From assembly GCA_003133425.1 (NCBI GenBank), contig PKXI01000226.1, forward strand, positions 1 through 13,317: a DNA stretch of 13,317 nt, given 5' to 3'. Each line of letters starts with the position of its first letter. The first letter of the stretch is position 1. The translations under genes were made by a program, and so were the position numbers. This document shows, in pieces, positions 1-7,061 of this stretch. Source of the stretch: Acidobacteriaceae bacterium (GTDB lineage Bacteria; Acidobacteriota; Terriglobia; Terriglobales; Acidobacteriaceae). The notes below the pieces were generated by a model, which saw only the letters and a program-made list of their open reading frames with translations, had not been told where the DNA came from and did no database searches.

Positions 1-55
1 ACTTTCACCACAGGCTGCTAGACGCGGAACGCCATGGTTTCGACGGCAGTCGGGT

Positions 56-1051
56 TCACCGGCCAGGACTCTTCACGCGCAGCACCATCTTGAGCGTGTC
101 GCCGCGCGAACCGGTCATCTTTTCAAATGCCTGCTGCCCCGCTTCAAGTGGCAACTCCGCAGTCCACGGCGTCAGGTCGATCTCCCCCGCAACAAGCAGA
201 TCAAGCGAACGCCTGAAGTCCGCCGGCGTGTAGCCGAACGACATCAGCGCGCGGTGCTCCTTGCGAATGCTGACCCCGAAGTCGAGTTCGCTGCGCTCCT
301 TCGCCATGCCCAGCAGCACTACCGTTCCTCCAGGCCGGCAAAGTTCGAAGGCCGCCTGGCGCGCCCGCTCTTCGCCGCTGGCATCGAGCACAATGTCCAG
401 GCCGCGGCCGGCAAAGCTGCGCACCTCGCCTCGCCCGGTCGTGGAGTTCACGGCCAGCGTTGCTCCCATCTGCTTTGCCGCCGTCAACCGCACCTCGTCC
501 ACGTCCTCCACCAGCACCTCGCGCACTCCCATGAGCAGCGCCAACTTCAGCGCCAGCGAGCCCATCATGCCCGCTCCCACAATGCCCATGCGGAACGGCA
601 GTGGCGGCGCAGCCAGCCGAAACAGGTGAACGATATTCGCCAGCGGCTCGGCAAACACAGCCCGTGCATCATCCAGATCATCCGGAATCTCGTACACCTG
701 CGACTCGGGAACCGACACAAACTCGGCAAAGCAGCCGGCCAGCGGGTCCATGCCCAGCAGGCGCAGCCCGGAACAGAGATTCTCGCGGCCGCCGAGGCAA
801 TCCGCGCATCGTCCGCAACTCAAAAGCGGATCGACCACCACGCGTCGCCCATCCGGAGTGCGCCCCACCAATTCGTGGCCCAGAATCAGCGGCGGAATGC
901 GGCGACGGCTGCGCCCCAGAAATCCTGAGATGTCCGCACCGCAGATGCCCGCGGCGGCAACGGCAATCTCCACTTCTCCATCCGCCGCGTGCGGGCGCGG
1001 ACAATCCTTCAGGACTACCTGTCGCGGAGCCGTATAGACCAGGGCGCGCAT
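56..1051 (-). CDS. Zinc-dependent medium-chain alcohol/polyol dehydrogenase
   Basis: This 331-residue protein has the standard layout of the zinc MDR superfamily (threonine, sorbitol or alcohol dehydrogenases) and probably oxidises a secondary alcohol or polyol with NAD in the cytoplasm. Visible catalytic-zinc ligands are Cys37 (GICGAD), His59-Glu60 (GHE) and Glu135 (AEPLAN). Structural-zinc cysteines are C79, C82, C85 and C93. The Rossmann motif GAGMMG is at 159-164, followed by an acidic residue near 182-183 that favours NAD over NADP. The ATG start has a strong GGGAGG ribosome site just upstream on the minus strand. The length is slightly below the usual 340-350 residues but no domain is missing. 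The gene stands alone and is divergent from a permease gene, so the substrate cannot be inferred. Family call is secure; the exact substrate is unknown. Confidence 0.9.
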   Translation of the reverse strand: MRALVYTAPRQVVLKDCPRPHAADGEVEIAVAAAGICGADISGFLGRSRRRIPPLILGHELVGRTPDGRRVVVDPLLSCGRCADCLGGRENLCSGLRLLGMDPLAGCFAEFVSVPESQVYEIPDDLDDARAVFAEPLANIVHLFRLAAPPLPFRMGIVGAGMMGSLALKLALLMGVREVLVEDVDEVRLTAAKQMGATLAVNSTTGRGEVRSFAGRGLDIVLDASGEERARQAAFELCRPGGTVVLLGMAKERSELDFGVSIRKEHRALMSFGYTPADFRRSLDLLVAGEIDLTPWTAELPLEAGQQAFEKMTGSRGDTLKMVLRVKSPGR

Positions 1052-1109
1052 CGTACCTCCCTCACCGGCTCATCGATTCCGAGCCGCCTCCAGGCTCGTC
1101 TAACCGGAA

Positions 1110-1143
1110 GGGTCATCTTATGAGAAGTGACCCCGCGAACGAA
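1110..1143 (-). promoter_or_regulatory. Candidate promoter of the dehydrogenase with overlapping dyad
   Basis: On the minus strand a -10-like TAAGAT (1115-1120) lies 17 bases from a weak -35-like TTCGTT (1138-1143), about 60 bases before the dehydrogenase start. A dyad with arms GGGTCA (1110-1115) and TGACCC (1128-1133), 12 bases apart, covers the -10. A regulator bound there could block transcription. The promoter match is modest and the operator role is inferred. Confidence 0.3.
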
Positions 1144-1305
1144 ACTCCCGGCCATTTTGCCGCCGGCCTTCGGAGTCTCCAGTTCCAGACTATGCGGGCG
1201 GGCGCGTAAGCTATGTTGAGGGCGTCTCCACGGGGCGAGCCCGTAAGTGCATCCGGCGATTCCAGAAGCCGCAAGGCGCGCTCGCGCATCAACAATAAGG
1301 AAAGA

Positions 1306-2580
1306 ATGAATCCAGTCGATCAAGCCCGCCACACTTCATTCGAAGAGACGCTGCTGAGCGCCCGCCGCACCATGCTGCTAAGCGAGATTCTCAAGCTGGC
1401 TCTGGACAGCTTCCGCGCCGCCAAGTTGCGCTTTGTGCTCACCGCTCTGGGCATGGTTATAGGAACCGCCTCGGTGATCCTGGTGGTCACCATCGGCATG
1501 ACCGGCAGGCAATACGTACTGGAGTTGATTCAGAAGTTCGGCACCAACTCGGTTGAGGTGGAGTACGCAGGCGGCGGCGCAACGAACGCTGAACGCGTGC
1601 GCTACACCGACTACCTTACGCGCGACGACGAGAAGGCCGTGGACGCGCAGGTGCCCGGCGTTATGTACTCCTCGCCAGTCATGGACATGCACGATCGCAT
1701 CAGCTTCGGCGGCGGCGTGGTGAAGGACACGCTGGTGCTCGGCGTCAGCCCGCAATACCTGTTCATCCACAATCTCATCGTCACCATGGGTCGCTTCTTC
1801 GACGATACCGACGAAACCACTCACCAAAAGTGCGCCGTGGTCAGCGAACTATTCGCCAAGGAACGGTATGGCAGTTCGGATTCGGCCATCGGCAGAACCT
1901 TCGAGATTACCGGCATCCCCTTCACCATCATCGGCGTCTTCAAAATGAGCGTGAACGACTTTGGCCAGTCGGAGATTGCCGACCAGACCATCCTGATTCC
2001 CTATTCCGTGGTTCGCTACTTTACCGGAACCGAGCGCGTGAATCAGATTTATTTCTCCATGCGCAGCATGGACGAAGTACCCGACGGCGCCAATGAGATT
2101 CTGCGCATCATCCAGTCGCGCCATCGGCCCAGCTCGGTCTACAAAGCGCAAACGCTCAAGGAACTGCTTGACGTGGCGGCAAAGAGCGCCGACGCGCTAA
2201 CCGCGGTGCTGGTGATGGTAGCCGCTGTCACCCTGGCTGTGGGCGGCGTAGGCATCATGAACATCATGCTGGCCAACGTGCGCGCCCGCATCCGCGAAAT
2301 CGGCATCCGCAAGGCCCTCGGCGCAACCCGCCGCGAAATCAAGCTGCAATTTCTTGCCGAAGCCATCATCATCTCGCTCACTGGCGGAGTTGTTGGCACA
2401 CTCGTAGGCATGGCGGTGCCATTGTCGATTCACTTCTTCACCGACTACCATCTGCCCATCTCGCCCTGGTCGGTAATCATTGCCCTGACGTCAGCAACGG
2501 CGGTGGGCGTCATCTTCGGCACTGTTCCCGCTACCCGCGCCGCCCAGTTAGACCCGGTCGAGTCGCTGAAATATGAGTGA
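1306..2580 (+). CDS. MacB/FtsX-type ABC transporter permease
   Basis: This 424-residue inner-membrane protein has the MacB-type permease architecture: a first membrane helix at about 42-66, a large periplasmic domain at about 67-295 (MacB_PCD-like), then an FtsX domain with three helices at about 297-321, 349-377 and 386-407. The FtsX core shows GGVGIMNIML and REIGIRKALGATRREI, and the C-terminus ends in PATRAAQLDPVESLKYE, typical of MacB. Such permeases couple a cytoplasmic ATPase to mechanotransmission, exporting lipoproteins, peptides or drugs with an adaptor. Three starts are possible. The ATG at 1306 is chosen because AAGGAAA precedes it closely; the frame is open back to 1213, and an ATG at 1372 would fit the family N-terminus but has no ribosome site. 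No ATPase or adaptor gene lies in the window. Its end overlaps a small membrane protein gene. Confidence 0.88.
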   Translation: MNPVDQARHTSFEETLLSARRTMLLSEILKLALDSFRAAKLRFVLTALGMVIGTASVILVVTIGMTGRQYVLELIQKFGTNSVEVEYAGGGATNAERVRYTDYLTRDDEKAVDAQVPGVMYSSPVMDMHDRISFGGGVVKDTLVLGVSPQYLFIHNLIVTMGRFFDDTDETTHQKCAVVSELFAKERYGSSDSAIGRTFEITGIPFTIIGVFKMSVNDFGQSEIADQTILIPYSVVRYFTGTERVNQIYFSMRSMDEVPDGANEILRIIQSRHRPSSVYKAQTLKELLDVAAKSADALTAVLVMVAAVTLAVGGVGIMNIMLANVRARIREIGIRKALGATRREIKLQFLAEAIIISLTGGVVGTLVGMAVPLSIHFFTDYHLPISPWSVIIALTSATAVGVIFGTVPATRAAQLDPVESLKYE

Positions 2581-2737
2581 GCCCGAACGCGAATCCGGCA
2601 GCGCTGAAGAAGATCAAGCCGACCACGCCTCACAAGGCCCGAATCTTGTTCTCCTCTATAGCCTCATCGCGCTGGCGCTTATCGCCGCCATCGCCTTCGC
2701 ACTGCTGATCGTGATGCCGTTCTATCAACGCAGGTAA
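2573..2737 (+). CDS. Small single-pass membrane protein, 54 residues
   Basis: This short reading frame starts with an ATG inside the last codons of the permease gene (8-base overlap in another frame) and ends with TAA at 2735-2737. The product has an acidic, polar N-terminus of about 23 residues (MSEPERESGSAEEDQADHAS) and one strongly hydrophobic helix at about 24-49, then a short tail with two terminal arginines. This composition is unlikely by chance and suggests an N-in or N-out single-pass protein translated by coupling with the permease. I do not recognise a family. It could be an accessory subunit of the transporter, but that rests only on the overlap. Confidence 0.62.
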   Translation: MSEPERESGSAEEDQADHASQGPNLVLLYSLIALALIAAIAFALLIVMPFYQRR

Positions 2738-2747
2738 GCGCAACAAG

Positions 2748-2768
2748 CCCCAGCACTGGCATTTGGGG
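2748..2768. terminator. Weak hairpin between convergent genes
   Basis: The 36-base gap between the small membrane protein gene and the convergent Trm112-like gene holds CCCCA (2748-2752) and TGGGG (2764-2768), able to pair over an 11-base loop. It could be a shared bidirectional terminator. There is no real T-run on either side, so the call is weak. Confidence 0.22.
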
Positions 2769-2773
2769 TCGAG

Positions 2774-2980
2774 TTATTTCTGCGGATTTTTGCGCGCGTC
2801 AACTGCCTCAGCACGTTCCGCAATTAACACCGGAATGCCGTCCACTATCGGATAGCCGCGCCCGCAACCTGCGCAGACAAGGCGGGCCTCTTCCAGCCGC
2901 AGATCGCCCAGGCAGGCCGGGCAGGCCAAGTGGCTCACAAGAGCCGTGTCAAAGGTCGATTGCTGCATAGGTTTTGGCAT
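2774..2980 (-). CDS. Trm112-like / UPF0434 zinc-ribbon protein
   Basis: This small protein (68 residues from the ATG at 2980) has the Trm112/YcaR pattern: a CPAC pair, then CAGC, then GYPIVDGIPVLI near the C-terminus. In eukaryotes and archaea, Trm112 activates several methyltransferases; bacterial members are poorly characterised small cytoplasmic proteins. Both cysteine pairs are present, so a zinc knuckle is likely. The start is uncertain. A TTG at 2998 sits in a tandem repeat and is unlikely, while an ATG at 2968 would give 64 residues, close to the usual family length. None of the three has a clear ribosome site. The gene follows plsX on the same strand after about 50 bases, so it may be the last gene of that operon. 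Confidence 0.75.
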   Translation of the reverse strand: MPKPMQQSTFDTALVSHLACPACLGDLRLEEARLVCAGCGRGYPIVDGIPVLIAERAEAVDARKNPQK

Positions 2981-2994
2981 CAAGGGATTGAAGG

Positions 2995-3036
2995 GCAACT
3001 GACCACTGACAACTGTTCACTGTTCACTGTTCACTG
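2995..3036. repeat. Heptamer tandem repeat, six units ending in ACTG
   Basis: Six consecutive 7-base units share the ending ACTG: gcaactg, accactg, acaactg, then three identical ttcactg. The exact part (period ACTGTTC) runs from 3012 to 3036. The array covers the plsX stop codon (3031-3033) and the spacer before the Trm112-like gene. A period of 7 is not in codon register, so this is a DNA or RNA level repeat and not a protein repeat. Confidence 0.8.
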
Positions 3037-4095
3037 GATAATGGCGCCGTGTTTGCCGTCATCGCTGGCGTCAGGACCGGTCGCGCGTTGCTTCGGGTGG
3101 CTGGCAAACTCTTCTTCGATGCGCCCAATGGTGCCCGCCTTGGCAAATTCATATGCCACGCGAACGCCATTGAAGATGGCCCTGTCATTCGAAGAGCCGT
3201 GCCCGATGATGCACACCCCGCGCACGCCCAGCAGCGGCGCACCGCCGTACTCCCTGTAATCCAGTCGGCGGCGGAATTCGTTGAAGGCCTTCCGCGACAA
3301 CAGCGCTCCCACCTGTGCGGTTACGGTGCGGGTCAGCGACTCGCGCAGCACGTCGCGCACAAAGCGGCCAACACCTTCGCTGGTCTTCAGCGCCACGTTG
3401 CCCACAAAGCCGTCGCAGACAATCACGTCCGCCAATCCGCTGAAGATGTCGCGCCCTTCCACGTTGCCGATGAACTTGATCGGCAGCGCCTTCAGCAGCG
3501 GGAACGCCTCACGGGTCAGATCGTTGCCCTTGGTCTCTTCTTCGCCAATCGAGAGCAGACCCACGCGCGGCTCGTTGATCTTCAGCACGCTGCGCGCATA
3601 CAGCTCGCCCATCAACGCAAACTGCGCGAGATTCTGCGGCTTGCAGTCCACGTTCGCGCCCACATCCAGCAGCACGCACGGATTGCCCGTTGAACTGGGC
3701 ATGGGATTTGCCAGGGCCGGCCGGTCCACACCCGGCATCGCGCCCAGCACCATCTTGGCCGTGGCCATGGCCGCTCCGGTATTGCCCGCGGTCACAAACC
3801 CCGCGGCCTTGCCCTCGCGCACCAGCTTCAGCCCCACGCGCATGGAACTGTCGCGTTTGGTCCGCACCGCCTGCGCAGCCTTTTCTTCCATGCCAATGCG
3901 CTCTGAAGCATGGTGGATGACGATGGGCAGATCTTCGTTGTCGAGGTGTTCGTCAAGCAGGTCGCGCAGCTCCGCCTCGGGTCCAATCAGGTGAACCCGC
4001 ACAGGAAGAGCGCGGCAGGCGAGAATCGCCCCGCGAATCTCCGGCTCTGGAGCTTTGTCGGAACCTACGGCGTCAAGCGCGATGTCAATGAGCAT
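3031..4095 (-). CDS. plsX: Phosphate acyltransferase PlsX
   Basis: PlsX converts acyl-ACP and phosphate to acyl-phosphate, the donor for PlsY in the first step of phospholipid synthesis; it is a cytoplasmic, membrane-associated enzyme. The 354-residue protein matches the family in length and landmarks: [11 protein letters not shown] at 6-16, [12 protein letters not shown] near 100-111, [12 protein letters not shown] near 142-153, GEEETKGND near 184-192, [15 protein letters not shown] at 227-241 and [10 protein letters not shown] at 297-306. The first motif has S and K where Gram-negative and Bacillus enzymes usually have G and H (GGDHAP). An in-frame TAA three codons upstream fixes the ATG at 4095, although no good ribosome site precedes it. 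It follows rpmF on the same strand after 126 bases, the classic order. Confidence 0.97.
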   Translation of the reverse strand: MLIDIALDAVGSDKAPEPEIRGAILACRALPVRVHLIGPEAELRDLLDEHLDNEDLPIVIHHASERIGMEEKAAQAVRTKRDSSMRVGLKLVREGKAAGFVTAGNTGAAMATAKMVLGAMPGVDRPALANPMPSSTGNPCVLLDVGANVDCKPQNLAQFALMGELYARSVLKINEPRVGLLSIGEEETKGNDLTREAFPLLKALPIKFIGNVEGRDIFSGLADVIVCDGFVGNVALKTSEGVGRFVRDVLRESLTRTVTAQVGALLSRKAFNEFRRRLDYREYGGAPLLGVRGVCIIGHGSSNDRAIFNGVRVAYEFAKAGTIGRIEEEFASHPKQRATGPDASDDGKHGAIIQ

Positions 4096-4221
4096 ATCGC
4101 ATTACCAGGGAGGAACTATCTCGAAGCCAAAACCCTTGAGTCGACGCGACCACCAGAGAGCGGCGACCCTGCAAGAGCTTGGGCAGGACGCAGTATCCCT
4201 GGGAATGCCGCGATGCTCAGA

Positions 4222-4410
4222 CTACTTGGCTGCTTCCTTGATGTCCAGAACCTGATGGCCCTTGTAGACGCCACACTTGGGGCAGGCGCGGTGGGGCAGC
4301 TTCTTTTCGTGGCAGGTTGGGCACTCGGAGAGGCCCACGGCCGTCAAAAAGTCGTGAGAGCGGCGAAGTGCGGTACGGCGCGTTGAGTGGCGCCTTTTCG
4401 GATTCGGCAT
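4222..4410 (-). CDS. rpmF: 50S ribosomal protein L32
   Basis: L32 is a small protein of the large ribosomal subunit. The 62-residue product begins MPNPKRRHSTRRTALRRSHD, the basic family N-terminus, and carries a zinc ribbon with C30, C33, C43 and C46 (CPTC and CPKC), so it is the zinc-binding form. AAAGGAA stands eight bases before the ATG on the minus strand. It lies between yceD and plsX, an arrangement kept in many bacteria that couples ribosome and membrane synthesis. Confidence 0.97.
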   Translation of the reverse strand: MPNPKRRHSTRRTALRRSHDFLTAVGLSECPTCHEKKLPHRACPKCGVYKGHQVLDIKEAAK

Positions 4411-4450
4411 GATGCAATTCCTTTCGTGTTCCGCCCGCGTTTGGTACCTT

Positions 4451-4488
4451 CAGGCCGCAAGCAGCCTGTTTCTGAGCCTTTCGGCCTG
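4451..4488 (-). promoter_or_regulatory. Stem-loop in the yceD-rpmF spacer
   Basis: The 109-base spacer between yceD and rpmF contains a perfect 7-base inverted repeat, CAGGCCG (4451-4457) and CGGCCTG (4482-4488), around a 24-base loop, ending about 40 bases before the L32 start. It could be an mRNA leader structure or an intercistronic processing site. No T-run follows, so it is not a standard terminator. Confidence 0.3.
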
Positions 4489-4519
4489 GCGGAACACCCT
4501 CAATCTCTTGGGGTTATCT

Positions 4520-5071
4520 TCAGGACTCGATCCGGCCGCGGAGCCCAGAGAGCGCTTCCCAGCGGGGGTCGCTCGGACCCACGTCGCAGGTACACGCCGT
4601 ACTGTTGCGGTTCTCACCGCAGCGCGGGCAAAGTCCCTTACAGTCGGGCTTGCACAGGGTTCTGACCGGCAGGGACAAAAGCACCTGCTCCCTCAGCACA
4701 TCTTCAAGCAACAGACTGTCCTTTAAATAATACCCGATTTCCGTCTCCGGTGCTGTAATCGACCGTTCCGTGGGCTCCGCATCCGCCGCCGCCGGCCGAA
4801 AGATCAGGTCGAACTCAGCCGCGAGCGGAATCTCCACCGGTTCCACGCAGCGCGCGCACGGAACCTGAAATTTGCCGTCAAACTGGCCCCGCAGCCGGAT
4901 GTCGGCCACAATATCCCTGGGCCCGCGGTGCTCATGCAGCACCTCCGCACACCCTGAGGTCGCCAACTTTCCGATCTGCTCGGCCTCTTCACCCAGATCG
5001 ACCGCCCCCGGAGCCAACTCCAGGTCGAAGTCGATCGGTTCCCGCTCCAGTTCGCTTACCTTGAACTCCAT
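4520..5071 (-). CDS. yceD: YceD family (DUF177) protein
   Basis: This 183-residue cytoplasmic protein belongs to the YceD/DUF177 family, linked in bacteria and plastids to 23S rRNA accumulation and ribosome assembly. Visible landmarks are a central CARC (72-75) in a strand-rich stretch, an acidic LLLEDVLREQVLLSLPVRTLC segment split at about 120-140, and a C-terminal cysteine cluster (C140, C144, C148, C151, C160, C162) with GLCPRCGEN, which probably binds zinc. It is the first gene of the yceD-rpmF-plsX set. The ATG at 5071 lies six bases after a promoter -10, with no clear ribosome site, so translation may be leaderless. Confidence 0.93.
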   Translation of the reverse strand: MEFKVSELEREPIDFDLELAPGAVDLGEEAEQIGKLATSGCAEVLHEHRGPRDIVADIRLRGQFDGKFQVPCARCVEPVEIPLAAEFDLIFRPAAADAEPTERSITAPETEIGYYLKDSLLLEDVLREQVLLSLPVRTLCKPDCKGLCPRCGENRNSTACTCDVGPSDPRWEALSGLRGRIES

Positions 5072-5077
5072 GCTATG

Positions 5078-5106
5078 AGCCTACGGCGCGTGCATCCGCT
5101 CGTCAA
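5078..5106 (-). promoter_or_regulatory. Housekeeping promoter of yceD-rpmF-plsX
   Basis: On the minus strand TTGACG (5101-5106) and TAGGCT (5078-5083) are separated by 17 bases. The -35 matches the sigma-70 consensus at five of six positions; the -10 keeps the leading TA and final T. Six bases separate the -10 from the yceD ATG, which puts the expected transcript start on or next to the A of that ATG. Confidence 0.55.
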
Positions 5107-5279
5107 TCCGCCCGCCCTGCCCAATCCCCCCCACAAAGCCCCGCACTCCCCTGATCCTCAGGCGACCATGCGCCAACCAAGAGCCCCTCCAGGCGACAAC
5201 GGCGTTTCCGAGGACGAATCTGCGGGAGCCGGGTAGAGTGACGATGACGGATTGAACGTCCGGGCTTTACACTTCTGCC

Positions 5280-6479
5280 ATGCTGCCCATGGGCTTTGAC
5301 GACATCACCCCTGACGACATCGTGCGCCTGGTGACAGACAAGGTGTCTGAACGCAAGACGTTGGAGTACAAGAAAACCCTCAATGTTGGAAACACCGATG
5401 ACAAGGCTGAATTCTTGGCTGATGTTTCGTCCTTCGCCAACGCCTCTGGCGGAGACATCCTTTTCGGCATTACGGATGAGAAGGGCGAAGACGGCAACGC
5501 AACTGGCATACCGGGTGAGATTGTCGGCTTGACAATCTCTAACGCCGGAACTGAATGCAATCGAATCGAACAGCTTATTCAAACCGGGCTTCAGCCACGA
5601 CTGCCTGTCGTCTTTGTCAAAGCGTTAGACATACCCGAACGCGGAATGGTGATTGTCATTCGAGTTGGCAAGAGTTGGACTGCACCTCACATGGTCAGTT
5701 ATGCCAACCGGACGCGGTTTTTCTCAAGGAACAGCAGTAGCGGTAAAGTGCTACTTGATGTTCACCAGATACGTGCAGCTTTCGCTGAGCAGAGAGGCAT
5801 CGGGGAACGGCTGAGAGCCTGGAAAGCAGACAGGATTTCGAAGGCACTTTCGGGAGAGGGGCCTGTTCAGCTAATGGGCGCAAGACTGCTGTTTCATTTC
5901 ATTCCGGCAGCTACGCTGATGTTTGACGGCCAATCCCTCCCGCGGGTGTTTAACACTAGTAAGTGGGGCGGCGGGCAGGTCCTGATGAGCCTCAGTTCAG
6001 AGTCGTGGCGATACAATGCGGACGGCTTCCTGCTGACCTCAAAGGAAACAACTGACAAGGGTCGCTCATATCTACAGATTTTCAAAGACGGTTCGTTAGA
6101 GTACGGGGACTCTTATGTTTTGGGATCGAACAGTAGGGGCTCTATCCCGAGTGGGATCTTAGAGCAAAAACTCGTTGCTACTTTTGAGCAAGCTCTGTCG
6201 CTTCTCAAGAGCCTGGAGGTTTCTCCGCCAATCTATGTCACTTTAACCCTGATAGGCGTCAAGGGCACTAAGTTGGCTACACCCTATTATGCTGACGGGT
6301 ATAAAAGTGATCTGATTGACAGGGATGTTGTTGTTTGCCCAGACGTGGAAGTCCAGCACGTTACAGAAGAACGTCCGTATCCGACAACTCTTTTACCGAT
6401 AGTCAATTCTGTCTGGCAGGCGGCTGGTATCGCCCAGAGCTTGAACATCAAGCAAGGTCAATGGGTGGTGGGTTATTGA
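5280..6479 (+). CDS. Schlafen/AlbA_2 domain protein
   Basis: The N-terminal 165 residues or so match the AlbA_2 (Schlafen-type, often annotated as putative DNA-binding or ATP-binding) domain: SERKTLEYKKTL at 23-34 with the usual Glu-x(4)-Glu-x-Lys spacing, FLADVSSFANASGGDILFGI at 45-64, an I-x-x-L-I-Q-x-x-L-x-P segment near 96-107, and RFFSRNSSSG near 146-155. Related Schlafen domains are RNases in animals; bacterial members are variously linked to regulation or phage defence. The remaining 230 or so residues belong to no family I recognise. The protein has no signal peptide or membrane helix. An ATG at 5289 is an alternative start; neither has a clear ribosome site. Codon use is visibly less GC-rich than in neighbouring genes, suggesting transfer. 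No partner gene follows on its strand. Confidence 0.8.
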   Translation: MLPMGFDDITPDDIVRLVTDKVSERKTLEYKKTLNVGNTDDKAEFLADVSSFANASGGDILFGITDEKGEDGNATGIPGEIVGLTISNAGTECNRIEQLIQTGLQPRLPVVFVKALDIPERGMVIVIRVGKSWTAPHMVSYANRTRFFSRNSSSGKVLLDVHQIRAAFAEQRGIGERLRAWKADRISKALSGEGPVQLMGARLLFHFIPAATLMFDGQSLPRVFNTSKWGGGQVLMSLSSESWRYNADGFLLTSKETTDKGRSYLQIFKDGSLEYGDSYVLGSNSRGSIPSGILEQKLVATFEQALSLLKSLEVSPPIYVTLTLIGVKGTKLATPYYADGYKSDLIDRDVVVCPDVEVQHVTEERPYPTTLLPIVNSVWQAAGIAQSLNIKQGQWVVGY

Positions 6480-6627
6480 GATGGGTATGAGCACCCGCCT
6501 TTAGACCCGGGATTGAAGGAGCGCCGACCAGCTCGTTCGACCGGTCCAATAAGAATTTACGCGAAATCGTCAATGCGCCCACCGAAGTGCGGATCTGTAT
6601 CGAAAAGTCGGCTTGTGACAAGGTCTT

Positions 6628-6765
6628 TTACGAACGTTCGACGGCCGCCCTGGTTTTTGAGTCGTCGCGATACGCGTCGAGGTCCATCCCACTCACAAAC
6701 TCCTCAATGAGCTGAATACTCTCGCGAATGTCGCGGAGATGAGATTGGGAATCCTCAAAAGGCAA
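6628..6765 (-). pseudogene. Truncated HEPN toxin (DUF86/HepT type)
   Basis: Right after the nucleotidyltransferase, overlapping its stop in another frame, a minus-strand frame reads SHLRDIRESIQLIEEFV then GMDLDAYRDDSKTRAAVER. This is the N-terminal half of a DUF86/HepT HEPN ribonuclease, including the typical K-T-x-x-A-V-x-R stretch. A TAA (6628-6630) follows one codon later, giving about 45 residues from a TTG at 6765, against a usual 100-120. The family's catalytic R-x(4-6)-H-x-Y motif would lie in the missing half, and I do not find it in any frame of the following 150 bases (6480-6627), which hold no recognisable gene. The toxin is therefore probably inactive. Confidence 0.7.
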
Positions 6766-7051
6766 GTATGGCCTCGCGGATGGCCCGTGCGCGCACAGCC
6801 TCTTTCATCGAATCCGCAGGAGAGAGATCGACCGTGACGCCGAGAAGGTCGGTAAGCTGGTTTTCCAGGTGCGCCATGCCAACAAGGGAGAGGCGCTTCG
6901 AACGATCGAGGTCCGCCATCAGATCGACATCCGATTCGGGGGACGCCTCGCCACGCGCTACGGAGCCAAAAAGGCGCAGATGCACGATACCGGCGGCCCT
7001 CAATTCCGGCTCATGCAAGCGCAGCGTCTCAATGACTGAACCCTTGTCCAT
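6755..7051 (-). CDS. MNT-type nucleotidyltransferase antitoxin (MntA-like)
   Basis: The 98-residue product is a minimal nucleotidyltransferase. It shows LFGSVARGEASPESDVDL at 28-44 with the GS-x(10)-DxD signature (G29, S30, D41, D43) and a third acidic residue at D75 (VTVDLSP). All catalytic positions are thus present. In characterised MntA-HepT pairs this enzyme neutralises the HEPN RNase by AMPylating a tyrosine near its active site. Here the HEPN gene overlaps the stop but is truncated, so this is an orphan antitoxin or a domesticated enzyme. The ATG at 7051 is preferred; a TTG at 7087 would add 12 residues unlike the family and would lie in a palindromic upstream region. Confidence 0.88.
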   Translation of the reverse strand: MDKGSVIETLRLHEPELRAAGIVHLRLFGSVARGEASPESDVDLMADLDRSKRLSLVGMAHLENQLTDLLGVTVDLSPADSMKEAVRARAIREAILAF

Positions 7052-7061
7052 ACCGACACTC

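Noticed and set aside
601..1209. Plus-strand open frame over the dehydrogenase and its upstream spacer
   Set aside because: Antisense to conserved zinc-site codons, low-complexity Arg/Pro-rich product, no ribosome site.
1213..1305. Upstream extension of the permease gene
   Set aside because: The extra 31 residues are basic and unlike the MacB family; the ATG at 1306 has a clear ribosome site.
2995..3036. Heptamer array as a CRISPR array
   Set aside because: Units are 7 bases with no spacers, far too short for CRISPR repeats, and no cas gene is present.
5103..5582. Minus-strand open frame overlapping the AlbA_2 start
   Set aside because: Antisense to the conserved AlbA_2 segment and across the yceD promoter; no recognisable domain.
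6489..6715. Plus-strand open stretch between the AlbA_2 gene and the toxin fragment
   Set aside because: No start codon near its beginning, no ribosome site, and its second half is antisense to the HEPN fragment. Kept only as a hint in the junction finding.
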